Part shown: in pieces, positions 1 to 10,379 of the stretch | Layout of the letters: the number at the start of each line of letters is the position of its first letter | Position numbering within the stretch: the first letter of the stretch is position 1 | Source of the DNA: Pseudomonas sp. J452 | GTDB lineage: Bacteria; Pseudomonadota; Gammaproteobacteria; Pseudomonadales; Pseudomonadaceae | Reading direction: 5' to 3' | Assembly: GCF_024666525.1 (NCBI RefSeq) | Contig: NZ_CP088294.1 | Coordinates: 2,046,001-2,110,000 of the forward strand | Length of the DNA: 64,000 nucleotides | Notes under the pieces: generated by a model | What the model was told of the DNA's origin: nothing | Database searches by the model: none | Seen by the model: the letters and a program-made list of their open reading frames with translations, nothing else | Made by a program: the position numbers and the translations under genes

Positions 1-654
1 GGTGTCTCGCTGGCCAAGGTGGCTGCCCGTGTCATGGCTGGCAAGTCGCTGGCCGATGCCGGTTACACCAAGGAAATCATCCCGCCGTACTTCAGCGTCA
101 AGGAAGCGGTATTCCCGTTCGCCAAGTTCCCTGGCGTCGACCCGATCCTCGGCCCAGAGATGAAGTCCACCGGTGAAGTGATGGGCGTGGGCGATACCTT
201 CGGTGAGGCTTTCGCCAAGGCGCAGATGGGGGCTAGTGAGGTGCTGCCGAACTCCGGTTGTGCCTTCATCAGTGTGCGTGACGATGACAAGCCGTTGGTA
301 GCGGGCGTTGCCCGTGACCTGATCGAGCTGGGTTTTGAAGTGGTGGCTACCGCCGGCACCGCCAAGCTGATTGAGGCTGCTGGCCTGCCAGTGCGTCGGG
401 TGAACAAGGTGACTGAAGGCCGTCCGCACGTGGTCGACATGATCAAGAACGACGAAGTCACCCTGATCATCAACACCACCGAAGGCCGTCAGTCGATTGC
501 TGACTCCTACTCCATTCGTCGTAACGCTCTGCAGCACAAGATCTACTGCACCACCACCATCGCGGCGGGGCAGGCGATCTGCGAGGCGCTCAAGTTCGGT
601 CCCGAGAAGACCGTGCGCCGGCTGCAGGATCTGCATGCAGGAATCAAGGCATGA
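1..654 (+). CDS. carB: Carbamoyl-phosphate synthase large subunit, C-terminal part (cut by the left edge)
   Basis: This is the 3' part of carB. CarB makes carbamoyl phosphate from bicarbonate, ammonia delivered by CarA, and two ATP, for pyrimidine and arginine synthesis in the cytoplasm. The frame is open from base 1. The visible ~217 residues cover the end of the second ATP-grasp half ([21 protein letters not shown]) and the MGS-like allosteric domain with its TAGT segment and the [12 protein letters not shown] loop, which bind effectors such as UMP and ornithine. The stop overlaps the greA start by ATGA, so the two are probably translationally coupled, as in other Pseudomonas carAB-greA clusters. 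Identification is secure; only the 5' end is missing. Confidence 0.97.
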   Translation, partial: GVSLAKVAARVMAGKSLADAGYTKEIIPPYFSVKEAVFPFAKFPGVDPILGPEMKSTGEVMGVGDTFGEAFAKAQMGASEVLPNSGCAFISVRDDDKPLVAGVARDLIELGFEVVATAGTAKLIEAAGLPVRRVNKVTEGRPHVVDMIKNDEVTLIINTTEGRQSIADSYSIRRNALQHKIYCTTTIAAGQAICEALKFGPEKTVRRLQDLHAGIKA

Positions 655-1127
655 CCAAATACCCCATGACCGTCCAGGGCGCTCGCGCCCTGGAGGAAGA
701 GCACGCTCATCTGACCAAGGTGGTGCGCCCCAAGCTCAGCCAGGACATCGGTACCGCGCGTGAGCTGGGTGATCTCAAGGAAAACGCCGAATACCACGCC
801 GCGCGCGAGCAGCAAGGCATGGTCGAGGCGCGTATTCGCGATATCGAAGGCCGCCTGCAGAATGCGGTGATCATCGATGTCACTACCATTGCCCACACCG
901 GCAAGGTGATTTTCGGCACCACCGTCGAGATCGCCAACTGCGAGACCGACGAGAGCGTCACCTACCAGATCGTTGGTGAGGACGAGGCCGATATCAAGCT
1001 GAGCAAGATTTCCGTTGGCTCACCCATCGCCCGTGCCTTGATCGGCAAGGAGGAGGGGGATGTGGTCACGGTGAAGACGCCGAGCGGTGTGGTCGAGTAC
1101 GAGATTGTCGAAGTCCGTCATCTTTAA
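651..1127 (+). CDS. greA: Transcription elongation factor GreA
   Basis: GreA rescues backtracked RNA polymerase by reaching through the secondary channel and stimulating cleavage of the extruded transcript. The product has 158 residues, the normal length. The N-terminal coiled coil carries the tip motif [12 protein letters not shown] with the conserved acidic D and E residues that coordinate the catalytic metal. The C-terminal FKBP-like domain contains the IVGEDEAD and [14 protein letters not shown] segments. The ATG lies inside the carB stop (ATGA). The following small membrane protein gene appears to begin within the greA 3' end, so this is a tightly packed operon. Confidence 0.97.
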   Translation: MTKYPMTVQGARALEEEHAHLTKVVRPKLSQDIGTARELGDLKENAEYHAAREQQGMVEARIRDIEGRLQNAVIIDVTTIAHTGKVIFGTTVEIANCETDESVTYQIVGEDEADIKLSKISVGSPIARALIGKEEGDVVTVKTPSGVVEYEIVEVRHL

Positions 1128-1542
1128 GCGTCAGCCGCCGCGTGCGGGGGCGATCAGCTGGCAGCTGGCCCAGACCTTCTGGGTCGGCGGCTTGTGGCTG
1201 TTGCACTTCGTCATGCTGCCGGCGCTGGAGAAGATCGGTCTGGCGCCGCTGCTGATCGAGACGATCGGCGCGACCCTCAATCCCTTGCTGATCGGTTTCG
1301 CTGCGTTCTGTGCATTGTTGCAGGTGGCAGTGCTGATGCAGGCCGAAGGCGTGCGCAGCCTCTGGCGTGATATGCGTGGGCAGTTGCTGCTAGCGGTGCT
1401 GGGGATGGCGCTGGCGTACTTTGCAGTGCGCGAGTGGCAGCCGGATGCGGCGCGCTGGCTGCTGTTCAACTACCTGGTGCTGGCGTTGTGCGGCGTGCTA
1501 CTGGTGTTGCAGCCGCTGCCGGGGCAGCGGGCGGGGCGCTGA
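1105..1542 (+). CDS. Small integral membrane protein, DUF4149-like
   Basis: A protein of about 145 residues with four predicted membrane segments: roughly [20 protein letters not shown], then [17 protein letters not shown], then [15 protein letters not shown], then [18 protein letters not shown] gene of this kind sits between greA and yhbY in P. aeruginosa, which supports it being real. It resembles DUF4149/TMEM205-like proteins; the function is unknown. The start is uncertain: no ATG exists near the greA stop. I chose TTG at 1105, inside greA, but GTG 1087 is also possible. Expected location is the inner membrane. Confidence 0.65.
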   Translation: MSKSVIFKRQPPRAGAISWQLAQTFWVGGLWLLHFVMLPALEKIGLAPLLIETIGATLNPLLIGFAAFCALLQVAVLMQAEGVRSLWRDMRGQLLLAVLGMALAYFAVREWQPDAARWLLFNYLVLALCGVLLVLQPLPGQRAGR

Positions 1543-1551
1543 CTGCCGCTA

Positions 1552-1863
1552 TCAGGCCTGATAGCGGTGGATGTTGGACAGGTTCTTGTTGGCCTTGGGG
1601 TTCTTGCGGTAGACCAGGGCCATCTTGCCAATGATCTGCACCACTTCACAGCGGCCGACCTTGCTCAGTTCCTCGATCAGGGCGCGGCGATCGTCACGCT
1701 CGGTGATGCGGAACTGCACCTTGATCAATTCGTGATCACTCAGTGCGCGCTCCAATTCGGCCTGTACGCCTTCGGTCAGGCCGTTCTCGGCGACAATCAA
1801 TACCGGCTTCAAGTGGTGGCCGATAGATTTGAAGTGTTTCTTCTGCTCGTTGGTAAGCGCCAT
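1552..1863 (-). CDS. yhbY: Ribosome-assembly RNA-binding protein YhbY (CRS1-YhbY/CRM domain)
   Basis: A 103-residue protein starting MALTNEQKKHFKSIGHHLKP, consisting of a single CRM domain. The characteristic GxxG-like loop lies in IIGKMALVYRK. YhbY binds pre-50S particles and helps assemble the large ribosomal subunit. The open frame extends further upstream, but the ATG at 1863 gives the standard length and N-terminus of the family. The gene runs opposite to the flanking genes and would normally be divergent from rlmE; here the divergent partner is a relic (2075-2416). Confidence 0.95.
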   Translation of the reverse strand: MALTNEQKKHFKSIGHHLKPVLIVAENGLTEGVQAELERALSDHELIKVQFRITERDDRRALIEELSKVGRCEVVQIIGKMALVYRKNPKANKNLSNIHRYQA

Positions 1864-2074
1864 GATCTGATCCTGCGACGGGGAAGCTGCCGGAAACGGA
1901 ATGCGTTTGACCTGCTTGGGCGAAAGCTGGAAGGCGCGCATGGCGCAGTTTCTCCAACCTTTTTGCCAAGTCTGGCCTCGCATGCCGAGGTTGCGGGTGG
2001 CTTCTGAACTGTAAAAACGGCGTAGTTTACCCGAGCGTGCTGACGTGCGCCCAGCTAATCACTGGCCGTTGCAG

Positions 2075-2416
2075 ATGAACTGCTCTGTGGTCGGCTCTGG
2101 GCTGGTGGGTATGGGTCGAAAAGAGCGCTTCGCTGATCCGTACGCCAAAATCACATAGGTAGACGGTTATCGCTCGGATGCTGCGCCGCTGGGCGCTTGA
2201 TTGCCTTGGGCTTCCTGGTGCGGTAGTGCGGGTGTTGTCTTTATTCAGTGAGGGCTTTGCCGGTCAGGGGCATTTATGCGGATGGTCGAGCGTGTCGGCG
2301 GTTGTGCGCTAGGCCTTGTGAATTCCGATATGGCCCCAATATGTGAAATAACGCTGTTGCTGCACGGCCGCTTCCGCGAGCAATACCTGCCCGCGCGGGT
2401 TTTTCGCTGGGGCTAG
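2075..2416 (+). pseudogene. rlmE: Decayed rlmE (ftsJ), 23S rRNA 2'-O-ribose methyltransferase relic
   Basis: No intact gene lies between yhbY and ftsH, where Pseudomonas and E. coli carry rlmE/ftsJ. Reading one frame from ATG 2075 recovers remnants in the right order. ERFADPYAK (2123-2149) matches the family's E-x-F-x-D-P-Y-x-K region. DGYRS follows at 2162. VVFIQ (2234-2248) is followed exactly 22 codons later by LVNSDMAP (2315-2335), matching the spacing of VTFIQ to LVISDMAP in Pseudomonas RlmE as I remember it. The end FREQYLPARVFRWG before TAG 2414 matches the SREQYLLGRGFRGE terminus. In-frame stops occur at 2156, 2198 and 2249. About 100 codons are missing, including most of the SAM-binding GAAPGGWSQ region. 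The relic is far below the ~207-residue family length and cannot encode an enzyme. Confidence 0.85.
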
Positions 2417-2584
2417 ACTGGTCGACAGCTGTGGGCATGGCGCAGGTTGCTGCGCCACAGTGCTCATAAAGGGTTACAGACGGCACCTGCCAGGGGCAGG
2501 GTTGTGTAGTAAGTTAGGCGTGTATATCTCAAGCCGTTTTGCGAAGCGCGTTTCAGGACGGGGCTCGCTTCAGAGGGTAGCTAA

Positions 2585-4510
2585 TTGAACGACATGGCAA
2601 AGAACCTGATCCTGTGGCTGATCATCGCGGCCGTTCTGGTCACGGTGATGAACAACTTCTCCACGCCCAGCGAGTCCGGCAAGCTGAACTATTCCGAGTT
2701 CATCCAGCAGGTGCAGGAAGGTCGGGTCAAGCAGGTCACGGTGGATGGCTACATCATCAGTGGAAAGAACGCCGATGGCACCACCTTCGAGACCGTGCGT
2801 CCGGCTATCGAAGACCGTGGGTTGATCAAGGATCTGATCGACAACAACGTCGAGATCGTCGGCAAGCAGCCGGAGCGTCAGAGCATCTGGACCCAGTTGC
2901 TGGTGGCCAGTTTCCCGATCCTGGTGATCATCGCCGTGTTCATGTTCTTCATGCGCCAGATGCAGGGCGGTGGCGGCGGCAAGGGCGGGCCGATGAGCTT
3001 CGGCAAGTCCAAGGCGCGTCTGCTCTCGGAAGATCAGGTCAAGACCACCTTTGCTGACGTCGCCGGTTGCGACGAGGCCAAGGAAGAAGTCGGTGAGCTG
3101 GTCGAGTTCCTCCGTGATCCGGGCAAGTTCCAGCGCCTCGGTGGGCGTATCCCGCGCGGCGTGCTGATGGTTGGCTCGCCAGGTACCGGTAAGACCTTGC
3201 TGGCAAAAGCAGTTGCCGGCGAAGCGAAAGTACCGTTCTTCACCATTTCCGGTTCGGACTTCGTCGAGATGTTTGTCGGCGTTGGTGCGTCCCGTGTGCG
3301 TGACATGTTCGAACAAGCCAAAAAGCACGCGCCCTGCATCATCTTCATCGATGAAATCGACGCCGTTGGCCGTCATCGTGGTGCTGGCATGGGCGGCGGC
3401 CACGACGAGCGTGAGCAGACGCTCAACCAGTTGCTGGTGGAGATGGATGGCTTTGAAATGAACGATGGCATCATCGTCATTGCTGCGACTAACCGTCCCG
3501 ACGTGCTGGATCCGGCGCTGCTGCGTCCGGGTCGCTTCGATCGCCAGGTTGTGGTGGGTTTGCCGGACATTCGTGGTCGCGAGCAGATCCTCAAGGTGCA
3601 TATGCGCAAAGTGCCGATGGGCGAGGATGTTGTTCCTGCGGTTATCGCACGCGGCACGCCAGGTTTCTCCGGTGCCGATCTGGCTAATCTGGTCAACGAG
3701 GCATCGCTGTTTGCGGCCCGCGCCGGTAAGCGTCTGGTCGAGATGAAAGAGTTCGAACTGGCCAAAGACAAGATCATGATGGGCGCCGAGCGCAAGACCA
3801 TGGTCATGTCGGACAAGGAGAAACTTAATACAGCTTTCCACGAGGCTGGCCACGCCATTGTCGGGCGTCTGGTGCCTGAGCATGATCCTGTCTACAAGGT
3901 GTCGATTATCCCGCGCGGGCGGGCCTTGGGTGTGACCATGTTCTTGCCTGAGGAGGATCGCTACAGCCTGAGCAAGCGCGCCCTGACCAGTCAGATCTGC
4001 TCGCTGTTCGGCGGCCGTATTGCCGAGGAAATGACCCTGGGCTTCGATGGTGTCACTACAGGTGCTTCCAACGACATCATGCGCGCCACCCAGTTGGCCA
4101 AGAATATGGTCACCAAGTGGGGCTTGTCGGAAAAGCTCGGCCCGCTGATGTATGCCGAAGAAGAAGGTGAAGTGTTCCTCGGTCGTAGCATGGGTAGTCA
4201 GCACAGCAATGTCTCTGCCGATACTGCCAAGCTGATCGATCAGGAAGTGCGCAGTATCATTGATCAGTGCTATGCCACCGCCAAGCGCCTGTTGCAGGAC
4301 AATCGCGATAAGCTCGATGCAATGGCTGAGGCGCTGATGAAGTACGAAACCATCGACGCCGATCAGATCGATGACATCATGAACGGCCTCGCTCCACGCG
4401 AGCCGAAAGGCTGGCAGGGTGGTGGCGACAACAACGGCACGCCTACAACGCCTGTTGCAGTTGCTGAGTCAGCAGAAAAGCCTATTGGTGGCCCTGCCGC
4501 CGAGCACTAA
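2585..4510 (+). CDS. ftsH: ATP-dependent inner-membrane zinc metalloprotease FtsH
   Basis: FtsH degrades misassembled membrane proteins and regulators such as sigma-32 and LpxC. The 641-residue product has an N-terminal membrane helix ([15 protein letters not shown]), a periplasmic domain, and a second helix near residue 115 ([14 protein letters not shown]). The AAA module has Walker A GSPGTGKT, Walker B IIFIDEID and the second region of homology [19 protein letters not shown]. The protease motif is HEAGH. Walker A has Ser where most FtsH proteins have Pro (GPPGTGKT). TTG 2585 matches the MNDMAKN start used in Pseudomonas; ATG 2594 is the alternative. The upstream 170 bp (2417-2584) hold no gene and presumably the promoter; I see no confident -35/-10 pair. 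folP follows within 8 bp. Confidence 0.97.
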   Translation: MNDMAKNLILWLIIAAVLVTVMNNFSTPSESGKLNYSEFIQQVQEGRVKQVTVDGYIISGKNADGTTFETVRPAIEDRGLIKDLIDNNVEIVGKQPERQSIWTQLLVASFPILVIIAVFMFFMRQMQGGGGGKGGPMSFGKSKARLLSEDQVKTTFADVAGCDEAKEEVGELVEFLRDPGKFQRLGGRIPRGVLMVGSPGTGKTLLAKAVAGEAKVPFFTISGSDFVEMFVGVGASRVRDMFEQAKKHAPCIIFIDEIDAVGRHRGAGMGGGHDEREQTLNQLLVEMDGFEMNDGIIVIAATNRPDVLDPALLRPGRFDRQVVVGLPDIRGREQILKVHMRKVPMGEDVVPAVIARGTPGFSGADLANLVNEASLFAARAGKRLVEMKEFELAKDKIMMGAERKTMVMSDKEKLNTAFHEAGHAIVGRLVPEHDPVYKVSIIPRGRALGVTMFLPEEDRYSLSKRALTSQICSLFGGRIAEEMTLGFDGVTTGASNDIMRATQLAKNMVTKWGLSEKLGPLMYAEEEGEVFLGRSMGSQHSNVSADTAKLIDQEVRSIIDQCYATAKRLLQDNRDKLDAMAEALMKYETIDADQIDDIMNGLAPREPKGWQGGGDNNGTPTTPVAVAESAEKPIGGPAAEH

Positions 4511-4518
4511 GGTTGCCA

Positions 4519-5370
4519 ATGTCTGTTGTGCCAATCTTTGACCGGCTGCCCTGTGGTAGCCGGTTTCTTGATTTAAGCCGTCCGCAAGTGATGGGCATCC
4601 TCAATGTCACCCCTGACTCCTTTTCCGATGGTGGTCGTTTCGCTGCGCGGGATGCGGCGTTGCGTCATGCGGCGGAAATGGTCGCGGCGGGCGCAACACT
4701 GATCGATGTCGGTGGCGAGTCGACCCGGCCGGGTGCGCGGCCTGTCTCGCCGCTCGAGGAGATGGAGCGTGTGGCTCCGGTGGTCGAAGCTATTGTCGCC
4801 GAGCTGGATGTGGTGATTTCCCTGGATACCTCGACGCCAGCGGTGATGCGCGAGGGCGCCCGTCTGGGTGCGGGGCTGATCAATGATGTGCGCGCGCTGC
4901 GCCGTGATGGCGCCCTTGAAGCGGCAGCTGACACTGGCTTGCCAGTCTGCCTGATGCATATGCGCGGCGAGCCCGGCACCATGCAGGAAAGCCCGCAATA
5001 CCAAGATGTGCTGGTGGAGGTTCGTGATTTTTTAACTGAGCGCATGGCTGCATGTGCGGCGGTGGGTATTCCTCCTGAGCGCATCGTGCTCGATCCGGGC
5101 TTTGGCTTTGCCAAGGCGTTGGCGCATAACCTGAGCCTGTTCAAACATCTGGAAGGGTTGCATGTGCTGGGCCGGCCGTTGCTGGTCGGCGTTTCGCGCA
5201 AGAGCATGATCGGCCAGGCGCTGGGTCGTGAAGTCGGCGAGCGTCTCTATGGTGGGTTGGCGCTGGCGGCTCTGGCCGTCGACAAGGGTGCCTGCATCCT
5301 GCGCGTTCACGATGTTGCTGAGACTGTCGATGCCGTGCGCATGATTGCGGCCGTGCAGGCTGCAGAATAA
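4519..5370 (+). CDS. folP: Dihydropteroate synthase
   Basis: FolP condenses p-aminobenzoate with 6-hydroxymethyl-dihydropterin pyrophosphate in folate synthesis and is the target of sulfonamides. The protein has 283 residues and is a TIM barrel. It shows the pterin-site signature [16 protein letters not shown] near residue 28, [11 protein letters not shown], the IDTST-like strand (SLDTSTP) and the C-terminal GVSRKSMIG loop. An AAGG ribosome-binding site sits six bases before ATG 4519. It follows ftsH and precedes glmM in what looks like one transcription unit, as in E. coli and P. aeruginosa. Confidence 0.97.
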   Translation: MSVVPIFDRLPCGSRFLDLSRPQVMGILNVTPDSFSDGGRFAARDAALRHAAEMVAAGATLIDVGGESTRPGARPVSPLEEMERVAPVVEAIVAELDVVISLDTSTPAVMREGARLGAGLINDVRALRRDGALEAAADTGLPVCLMHMRGEPGTMQESPQYQDVLVEVRDFLTERMAACAAVGIPPERIVLDPGFGFAKALAHNLSLFKHLEGLHVLGRPLLVGVSRKSMIGQALGREVGERLYGGLALAALAVDKGACILRVHDVAETVDAVRMIAAVQAAE

Positions 5371-5387
5371 AAGCGAGTGGAGTGTTT

Positions 5388-6725
5388 ATGAGTAGAAAAT
5401 ATTTTGGCACTGACGGTATTCGCGGCCATGTCGGGCAATTTCCTATCACTCCAGACTTCATGCTCAAGCTTGGCTGGGCGGCCGGTATGGCGTTTCGCAA
5501 GCAGGGTAAGTGCCGCATTCTGATTGGCAAGGACACGCGCATATCTGGCTACATGTTCGAGTCTGCCCTGGAGGCCGGGTTGGTGGCCTCGGGTGCTGAT
5601 GTCATGCTGCTGGGGCCTATGCCCACTCCGGCGATTGCCTACCTGACGCGTACCTTCCAGGCCGAGGCAGGGATCGTCATCAGTGCTTCGCATAATCCGC
5701 ACTACGACAATGGCATCAAGTTCTTTTCCGGCAAGGGCACCAAGCTGCCGGATGAGGTCGAGTTGATGATCGAGGAGCTGCTCGATCAGCCGATGACGGT
5801 GGTCGAGTCGGCGCAGCTCGGCAAGGTTTCGCGCATCAATGATGCGGCTGGGCGCTACATCGAGTTCTGCAAGAGCAGTGTGCCCACCAGCACCAGCTTT
5901 GCCGGGCTCAAGCTGGTAATCGATTGCGCTCATGGCGCTACCTATAAAGTTGCGCCCAGCGTTTTCCGTGAGTTGGGTGCGCAGGTTTCGACTCTGGCTG
6001 TGCAGCCCAACGGGCTCAATATCAATGATGATTGTGGTTCGACCCATGTCGCTGCGTTGCAGGCGGAAGTGCTGGCGCAGCAGGCCGATCTGGGGATTGC
6101 CTTCGATGGTGATGGTGATCGCGTGCTGATGATCGATCATGACGGCACTGTGGTGGATGGTGATGAGCTGCTGTTCATCATTGCGCGTGACCTGCAGGAG
6201 CGCGGCAAGCTCGGCGGTGGCGTGGTGGGGACGCTGATGAGCAATCTGGGCCTGGAGCTGGCGTTGGCCGAGCAGGGTATTCCCTTCGCGCGGGCCAAGG
6301 TGGGCGACCGCTACGTGATGGCCGAGCTGCAGGAGCGTGACTGGCAGCTGGGTGGGGAAAATTCAGGGCATGTGGTGTGTTTCCAGCACACCACTACCGG
6401 CGATGCGATCATTGCCGCTCTGCAGGTGCTGATGGCGCTCAAGCGTAGCGGTCAGACCCTGGCTGAAGCGCGCCAGGCTTTGCGTAAGTGTCCGCAGGTG
6501 CTGATCAATGTGCGGTTTGCCGGTGGTCTCGATCCGATCGAGCACCCTGCGGTCAAAGATGCCTGCGCGCGGGTGACCGAGCGCATGGCGGGGCGTGGGC
6601 GAGTATTGCTGCGCAAGTCCGGCACCGAGCCGTTGGTACGCGTGATGGTCGAGGGTGAGGATGAGGCGCAGGTGCGCGGCTATGCCGAAGAGTTGGCGAA
6701 AGTAGTCGCTGAAGTCTGTGCCTGA
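5388..6725 (+). CDS. glmM: Phosphoglucosamine mutase
   Basis: GlmM converts glucosamine-6-phosphate to glucosamine-1-phosphate for UDP-GlcNAc, peptidoglycan and LPS. The 445-residue protein begins [13 protein letters not shown]. It has the catalytic phosphoserine loop [15 protein letters not shown] near residue 102, the metal-binding [11 protein letters not shown] loop, the sugar-specificity GENSGH loop and the phosphate-binding [12 protein letters not shown] segment. ATG 5388 is preceded by a GGAG-containing site. Standard length and context; no oddities seen. Confidence 0.97.
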   Translation: MSRKYFGTDGIRGHVGQFPITPDFMLKLGWAAGMAFRKQGKCRILIGKDTRISGYMFESALEAGLVASGADVMLLGPMPTPAIAYLTRTFQAEAGIVISASHNPHYDNGIKFFSGKGTKLPDEVELMIEELLDQPMTVVESAQLGKVSRINDAAGRYIEFCKSSVPTSTSFAGLKLVIDCAHGATYKVAPSVFRELGAQVSTLAVQPNGLNINDDCGSTHVAALQAEVLAQQADLGIAFDGDGDRVLMIDHDGTVVDGDELLFIIARDLQERGKLGGGVVGTLMSNLGLELALAEQGIPFARAKVGDRYVMAELQERDWQLGGENSGHVVCFQHTTTGDAIIAALQVLMALKRSGQTLAEARQALRKCPQVLINVRFAGGLDPIEHPAVKDACARVTERMAGRGRVLLRKSGTEPLVRVMVEGEDEAQVRGYAEELAKVVAEVCA

Positions 6726-6789
6726 TTGGCTTGCCAGTGCAGATGCTCTTGGGTAACATCTGCGCCCACTTTGATCGACGAGGTCTGGC

Positions 6790-7545
6790 ATGCGTCGCCC
6801 CCTGGTAGCTGGTAACTGGAAAATGCACGGTACCCGCGCCAGCGTCGCAGAGCTGATCAAGGGCCTTCGTCAGCTTGCATTGCCGAGTGGTGTGGAAGTT
6901 GCGGTTTTTCCGCCCTGCCTTTACATCAACCAGGTTATTGCGGGTCTGGAAGGTAAGTCGATCGCCGTTGGTGCCCAGAATTGTGCTGTAGAGCCGATGC
7001 AGGGTGCTTTGACGGGAGAGGTAGCGCCCAGCCAGTTGGCGGATGCAGGTTGTTCGCTGGTGTTGGTTGGGCATTCCGAGCGTCGCCAGATTCTGGGTGA
7101 GCGCGACGATATCCTCAGTCGCAAATTTGCTGCGGCGCAGTCCTGTGGTTTGGTGCCTGTGCTGTGTGTGGGTGAAACGCTGGAGCAGCGTCAGGCTGGC
7201 AAGACCCTTGAGGTGGTTGCTGGTCAGCTCGGTAGCGTGATTGAAGAGTTGGGTGTGGGGGCTTTTGCTCGTGCTGTGGTTGCGTATGAGCCGGTCTGGG
7301 CCATTGGTACCGGGCTGACTGCATCGCCACAGCAGGCGCAGGATGTCCATGCGGCCATACGTGCGCAACTGGCGGCGGAGAATGCCGAGGTTGCGCGCGG
7401 GGTTAGGATTTTGTACGGCGGCAGCGTGAAAGCTGCGAATGCTGCCGAACTGTTCGGCATGCCGGATATCGATGGGGGGCTCATTGGTGGAGCCTCTCTG
7501 AATGCAGATGAGTTTGGTGCGATCTGTCGCGCTGCAGGAAACTGA
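6790..7545 (+). CDS. tpiA: Triosephosphate isomerase
   Basis: TpiA interconverts dihydroxyacetone phosphate and glyceraldehyde-3-phosphate. The 251-residue protein starts [14 protein letters not shown] (substrate Asn and Lys visible), carries the electrophile His in LVGHSERR, the catalytic Glu with flexible loop 6 in [11 protein letters not shown], and the phosphate-binding ILYGGSVK and GLIGGASL loops. The stop is 3 bp before secG, as in other Pseudomonas, so the two are co-transcribed. Confidence 0.97.
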   Translation: MRRPLVAGNWKMHGTRASVAELIKGLRQLALPSGVEVAVFPPCLYINQVIAGLEGKSIAVGAQNCAVEPMQGALTGEVAPSQLADAGCSLVLVGHSERRQILGERDDILSRKFAAAQSCGLVPVLCVGETLEQRQAGKTLEVVAGQLGSVIEELGVGAFARAVVAYEPVWAIGTGLTASPQQAQDVHAAIRAQLAAENAEVARGVRILYGGSVKAANAAELFGMPDIDGGLIGGASLNADEFGAICRAAGN

Positions 7546-7548
7546 AAA

Positions 7549-7932
7549 ATGCTGGAAACAGTCGTAATTGTTGTCCATCTGCTGGTTGCCATCGGTGTGG
7601 TTGCGCTGGTGCTGCTGCAGCAGGGTAAGGGTGCCGATGCAGGTGCTTCGTTTGGTGCTGGTGCTTCGGCTACTGTCTTCGGTAGTCAGGGTTCGGCTAC
7701 CTTTCTGAGTCGCTTTACCGGTATACTCGCTGCGATTTTTTTCATTACCAGCTTGGGTTTAGCGTTCTTTGCTAAAGAAAAGTCTGATATGCTAACGCAA
7801 GCAGGCCTGCCAGATCCGGCGGTACTTGAAGTGCAACAGGAAAAGCCGGCTGTCGAAGATGTGCCGGTGCTCGAAGAGCAGGCTCCAGCTGTTGAAGCAG
7901 CTGATGTGCCGAGCGCTCCGGAGCAGAAGTAA
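7549..7932 (+). CDS. secG: Preprotein translocase subunit SecG
   Basis: SecG is the accessory subunit of the SecYEG channel and speeds SecA-driven export. The 127-residue product has two membrane helices, residues ~3-20 ([19 protein letters not shown]) and ~52-72 ([19 protein letters not shown]), joined by the family's [26 protein letters not shown] loop. A long Glu/Pro/Val-rich tail ([20 protein letters not shown]) follows, typical of pseudomonad SecG. It lies directly before the tRNA-Leu gene. Confidence 0.95.
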   Translation: MLETVVIVVHLLVAIGVVALVLLQQGKGADAGASFGAGASATVFGSQGSATFLSRFTGILAAIFFITSLGLAFFAKEKSDMLTQAGLPDPAVLEVQQEKPAVEDVPVLEEQAPAVEAADVPSAPEQK

Positions 7933-7944
7933 CACCCGTTTTTT

Positions 7945-8030
7945 GCCGAGGTGGTGGAATTGGTAGACACGCTACCTTGAGGTGGTAGTGGCCATAGGCT
8001 GTAGGGGTTCGAGTCCCCTCCTCGGTACCA
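7945..8030 (+). tRNA. tRNA-Leu (anticodon GAG)
   Basis: A class II tRNA with a long variable arm. The acceptor strand GCCGAGG pairs with CCTCGGT (one G-T pair), followed by A and an encoded CCA. The anticodon stem CTACC/GGTAG encloses the loop TTGAGGT with anticodon GAG. The T arm has GGGGTTCGAGTCCCC. The D-loop contains TGGTAGAC as in leucine tRNAs. It follows secG, as in other Pseudomonas. Confidence 0.96.
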
Positions 8031-8033
8031 AAT

Positions 8034-8067
8034 CAACAGGGCCCGCTTTGTGCGGGCTCTGTTGTTT
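8034..8067 (+). terminator. Rho-independent terminator after tRNA-Leu
   Basis: An inverted repeat CAACAGGGCCCGC / GCGGGCTCTGTTG (13-bp arms with one mismatch) around a TTTGT loop, followed by TTT. It lies directly after the tRNA-Leu CCA end. Confidence 0.75.
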
Positions 8068-8125
8068 CTGGTGGTTCGGTTGACCCGGAAGGGGTGTCAG
8101 CCGTATACTTTCGCCCCAGCTTTGA

Positions 8126-8202
<77 letters not shown>

Positions 8203-8211
8203 GTGGTATAG

Positions 8212-8234
8212 AAGCCCCTTTTCAGGGGCTTTTT
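8212..8234 (+). terminator. Terminator or attenuator between tRNA-fMet and rimP
   Basis: A short hairpin AAGCCCCT / AGGGGCTT with a TTTC loop and a trailing T run, 10 bases after the tRNA. It may end the tRNA transcript while letting part of transcription continue into rimP-nusA-infB. Confidence 0.75.
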
Positions 8235-8329
8235 GCTAGCTGGACAGTCCGCCGCCAGTTTTTCTGAGTGGCTCGATGATGGGCGTTTCGCCCATTTTTT
8301 ATTTGTACGACATGCACGGAGGGGTTCAG

Positions 8330-8788
8330 GTGTCGAGCAAGCTAGAGCAGTTGCAGGCCTTGTTGGCCCCGGTAGTGGAGTCGCTTGGCTACGAGTGCTG
8401 GGGTGTCGAGTTCCTGTCTCAGGGTCGGCATTCCTTGCTCCGGGTCTATATCGACCAGGCAGATGGTGTGCTGGTTGAAGATTGTGAAAAGGTCAGTCGG
8501 CAGATCAGCGGTGTGCTGGATGTCGAGGATCCGATTGCCAGTGAGTACACCCTCGAGGTGTCGTCACCAGGCATGGATCGACCGTTGTTTACTCTTGAGC
8601 AGTTTGCCAAGCACGTTGGCGAGCAAGTGAAAATCAAGTTGCGTTCACCATTTGATGGGCGACGCAATTTCCAGGGCCTTCTCCGCGGTGTGGAGGAGCA
8701 GGACGTGGTGGTGCTGGTGGATGACCACGAATACCTGTTGCCGATCGACCTGATCGACAAGGCCAACATTATCCCCCGTTTTGACTGA
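8330..8788 (+). CDS. rimP: Ribosome maturation factor RimP
   Basis: RimP assists maturation of the 30S subunit. The 152-residue product begins with GTG at 8330, giving the standard pseudomonad N-terminus (M)[27 protein letters not shown] ribosome-binding site sits at 8318, whereas the in-frame upstream codons have no family match. The N-terminal domain shows [11 protein letters not shown] and [12 protein letters not shown]; the C-terminal SH3-like domain shows [16 protein letters not shown]. It heads the rimP-nusA-infB operon. Confidence 0.95.
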   Translation: MSSKLEQLQALLAPVVESLGYECWGVEFLSQGRHSLLRVYIDQADGVLVEDCEKVSRQISGVLDVEDPIASEYTLEVSSPGMDRPLFTLEQFAKHVGEQVKIKLRSPFDGRRNFQGLLRGVEEQDVVVLVDDHEYLLPIDLIDKANIIPRFD

Positions 8789-8871
8789 GGCGCGGATCCC
8801 GCGGAGTACGCGGATTGCGCAGTTAGCGCGGATTGCGTGGCTTCAATGGATTGCGAAAGGCGAGGCGTACG

Positions 8872-10353
8872 ATGAGTAAAGAAGTACTGCTGGTTGTAGA
8901 GTCGGTATCCAACGAAAAAGGCGTACCGGCCAGTGTAATTTTCGAAGCGCTGGAGCTGGCTCTGGCGACGGCGACCAAAAAGCGTTTTGACGACGAGGTC
9001 GAGCTGCGTGTGGAGATCAATCGCCACACCGGTAACTATGAGACTTTCCGCTGCTGGAATGTGGTCGAGGAAGACGACCTGGAAAACCCGGCAGCCGAGC
9101 TGACTGTCGAGCAGGCCCAGGAGCAGAAGCCGGGCGCCAAGGTCGGTGACATTGTTGAAGAGCCGGTCGATTCGATCGAGTTTGGTCGCATTGCTGCGCA
9201 AACCGCCAAGCAGGTCATCGTGCAGAAAGTGCGCGAGGCCGAGCGTGCCCAGGTGGTTGACGCCTACCGCGAGCGTGTTGGCGAGATCATCTCCGGTACC
9301 GTGAAGAAAGTGACCCGCGACAGTGTGATCGTCGACCTGGGTAACAATGCCGAAGCATTGCTGGCCCGCGAAGACATCATCCCGCGGGAAACCTTCCGCG
9401 TCGGTGCCCGTCTGCGTGCCCTGCTCAAGGAAATCCGCACCGAGAACCGTGGTCCGCAGCTGATCCTGTCGCGCACCGCGCCGCAGATGCTGATCGAGCT
9501 GTTCCGCATCGAAGTGCCGGAAATCGCCGAAGAGCTGATCGAAGTGATGGCCGCCTCCCGTGACCCGGGTTCGCGCGCCAAGATCGCCGTGCGCTCGAAA
9601 GACAAGCGTATTGATCCGCAGGGTGCCTGCATCGGCATGCGCGGTTCGCGTGTGCAGGCCGTTTCCGGCGAGCTGGGTGGCGAGCGCGTGGACATCGTGC
9701 TGTGGGACGACAACGTCGCCCAGTTCGTGATCAACGCCATGGCCCCGGCCGAAGTGGCGGCGATCATCGTTGACGAAGACACCCATGCCATGGATATCGC
9801 CGTTGGCGAAGACAACCTGGCTCAGGCCATTGGTCGTGGCGGTCAGAACGTGCGCCTGGCCAGTCAGCTGACCGGTTGGACGCTCAACGTGATGACCGAG
9901 GCCGACATCCAAGCCAAGCAGCAAGCCGAGACCGGCGACATCCTGCAGAACTTCATCGACGAGCTGGAAGTCGACGAAGAGCTGGCCCAGGTGCTGGTCG
10001 AAGAAGGCTTTACCAGCCTGGAAGAAATCGCCTACGTGCCGATGGAAGAGATGCTCAGCATCGACGGTTTCGACGAGGACATCGTCAACGAGCTGCGCGC
10101 TCGTGCCAAGGATCGTCTGCTGACCAAAGCCATCGCCAACGAAGAGAAGCTGGCCGATGCCCAGCCCGCCGAGGACTTGCTGTCCCTGGAAGGCATGGAC
10201 AAGAACCTGGCGCAAGAACTGGCAGTACGCGGTGTTGTTACCCGCGAAGACCTGGCCGAGCAGTCGATTGACGACTTGCTCGACATCGACGGCATCGACC
10301 AAGAGCGTGCCGGCAAGCTGATCATGGCCGCCCGAGCCCATTGGTTCGAGTAA
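8872..10353 (+). CDS. nusA: Transcription termination/antitermination factor NusA
   Basis: NusA binds RNA polymerase and controls pausing, termination and antitermination. The 493-residue protein has the N-terminal polymerase-binding domain ([18 protein letters not shown]), an S1 domain (~residues 135-200, beginning [11 protein letters not shown]), and two KH domains with [19 protein letters not shown] and [13 protein letters not shown]. Two C-terminal helix-hairpin-helix acidic repeats follow ([28 protein letters not shown]), as in gammaproteobacterial NusA. ATG 8872 is 83 bp after rimP and gives the canonical start. Confidence 0.97.
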   Translation: MSKEVLLVVESVSNEKGVPASVIFEALELALATATKKRFDDEVELRVEINRHTGNYETFRCWNVVEEDDLENPAAELTVEQAQEQKPGAKVGDIVEEPVDSIEFGRIAAQTAKQVIVQKVREAERAQVVDAYRERVGEIISGTVKKVTRDSVIVDLGNNAEALLAREDIIPRETFRVGARLRALLKEIRTENRGPQLILSRTAPQMLIELFRIEVPEIAEELIEVMAASRDPGSRAKIAVRSKDKRIDPQGACIGMRGSRVQAVSGELGGERVDIVLWDDNVAQFVINAMAPAEVAAIIVDEDTHAMDIAVGEDNLAQAIGRGGQNVRLASQLTGWTLNVMTEADIQAKQQAETGDILQNFIDELEVDEELAQVLVEEGFTSLEEIAYVPMEEMLSIDGFDEDIVNELRARAKDRLLTKAIANEEKLADAQPAEDLLSLEGMDKNLAQELAVRGVVTREDLAEQSIDDLLDIDGIDQERAGKLIMAARAHWFE

Positions 10354-10379
10354 GTTTTACGGCCTGAGGAGAGAAGTGC

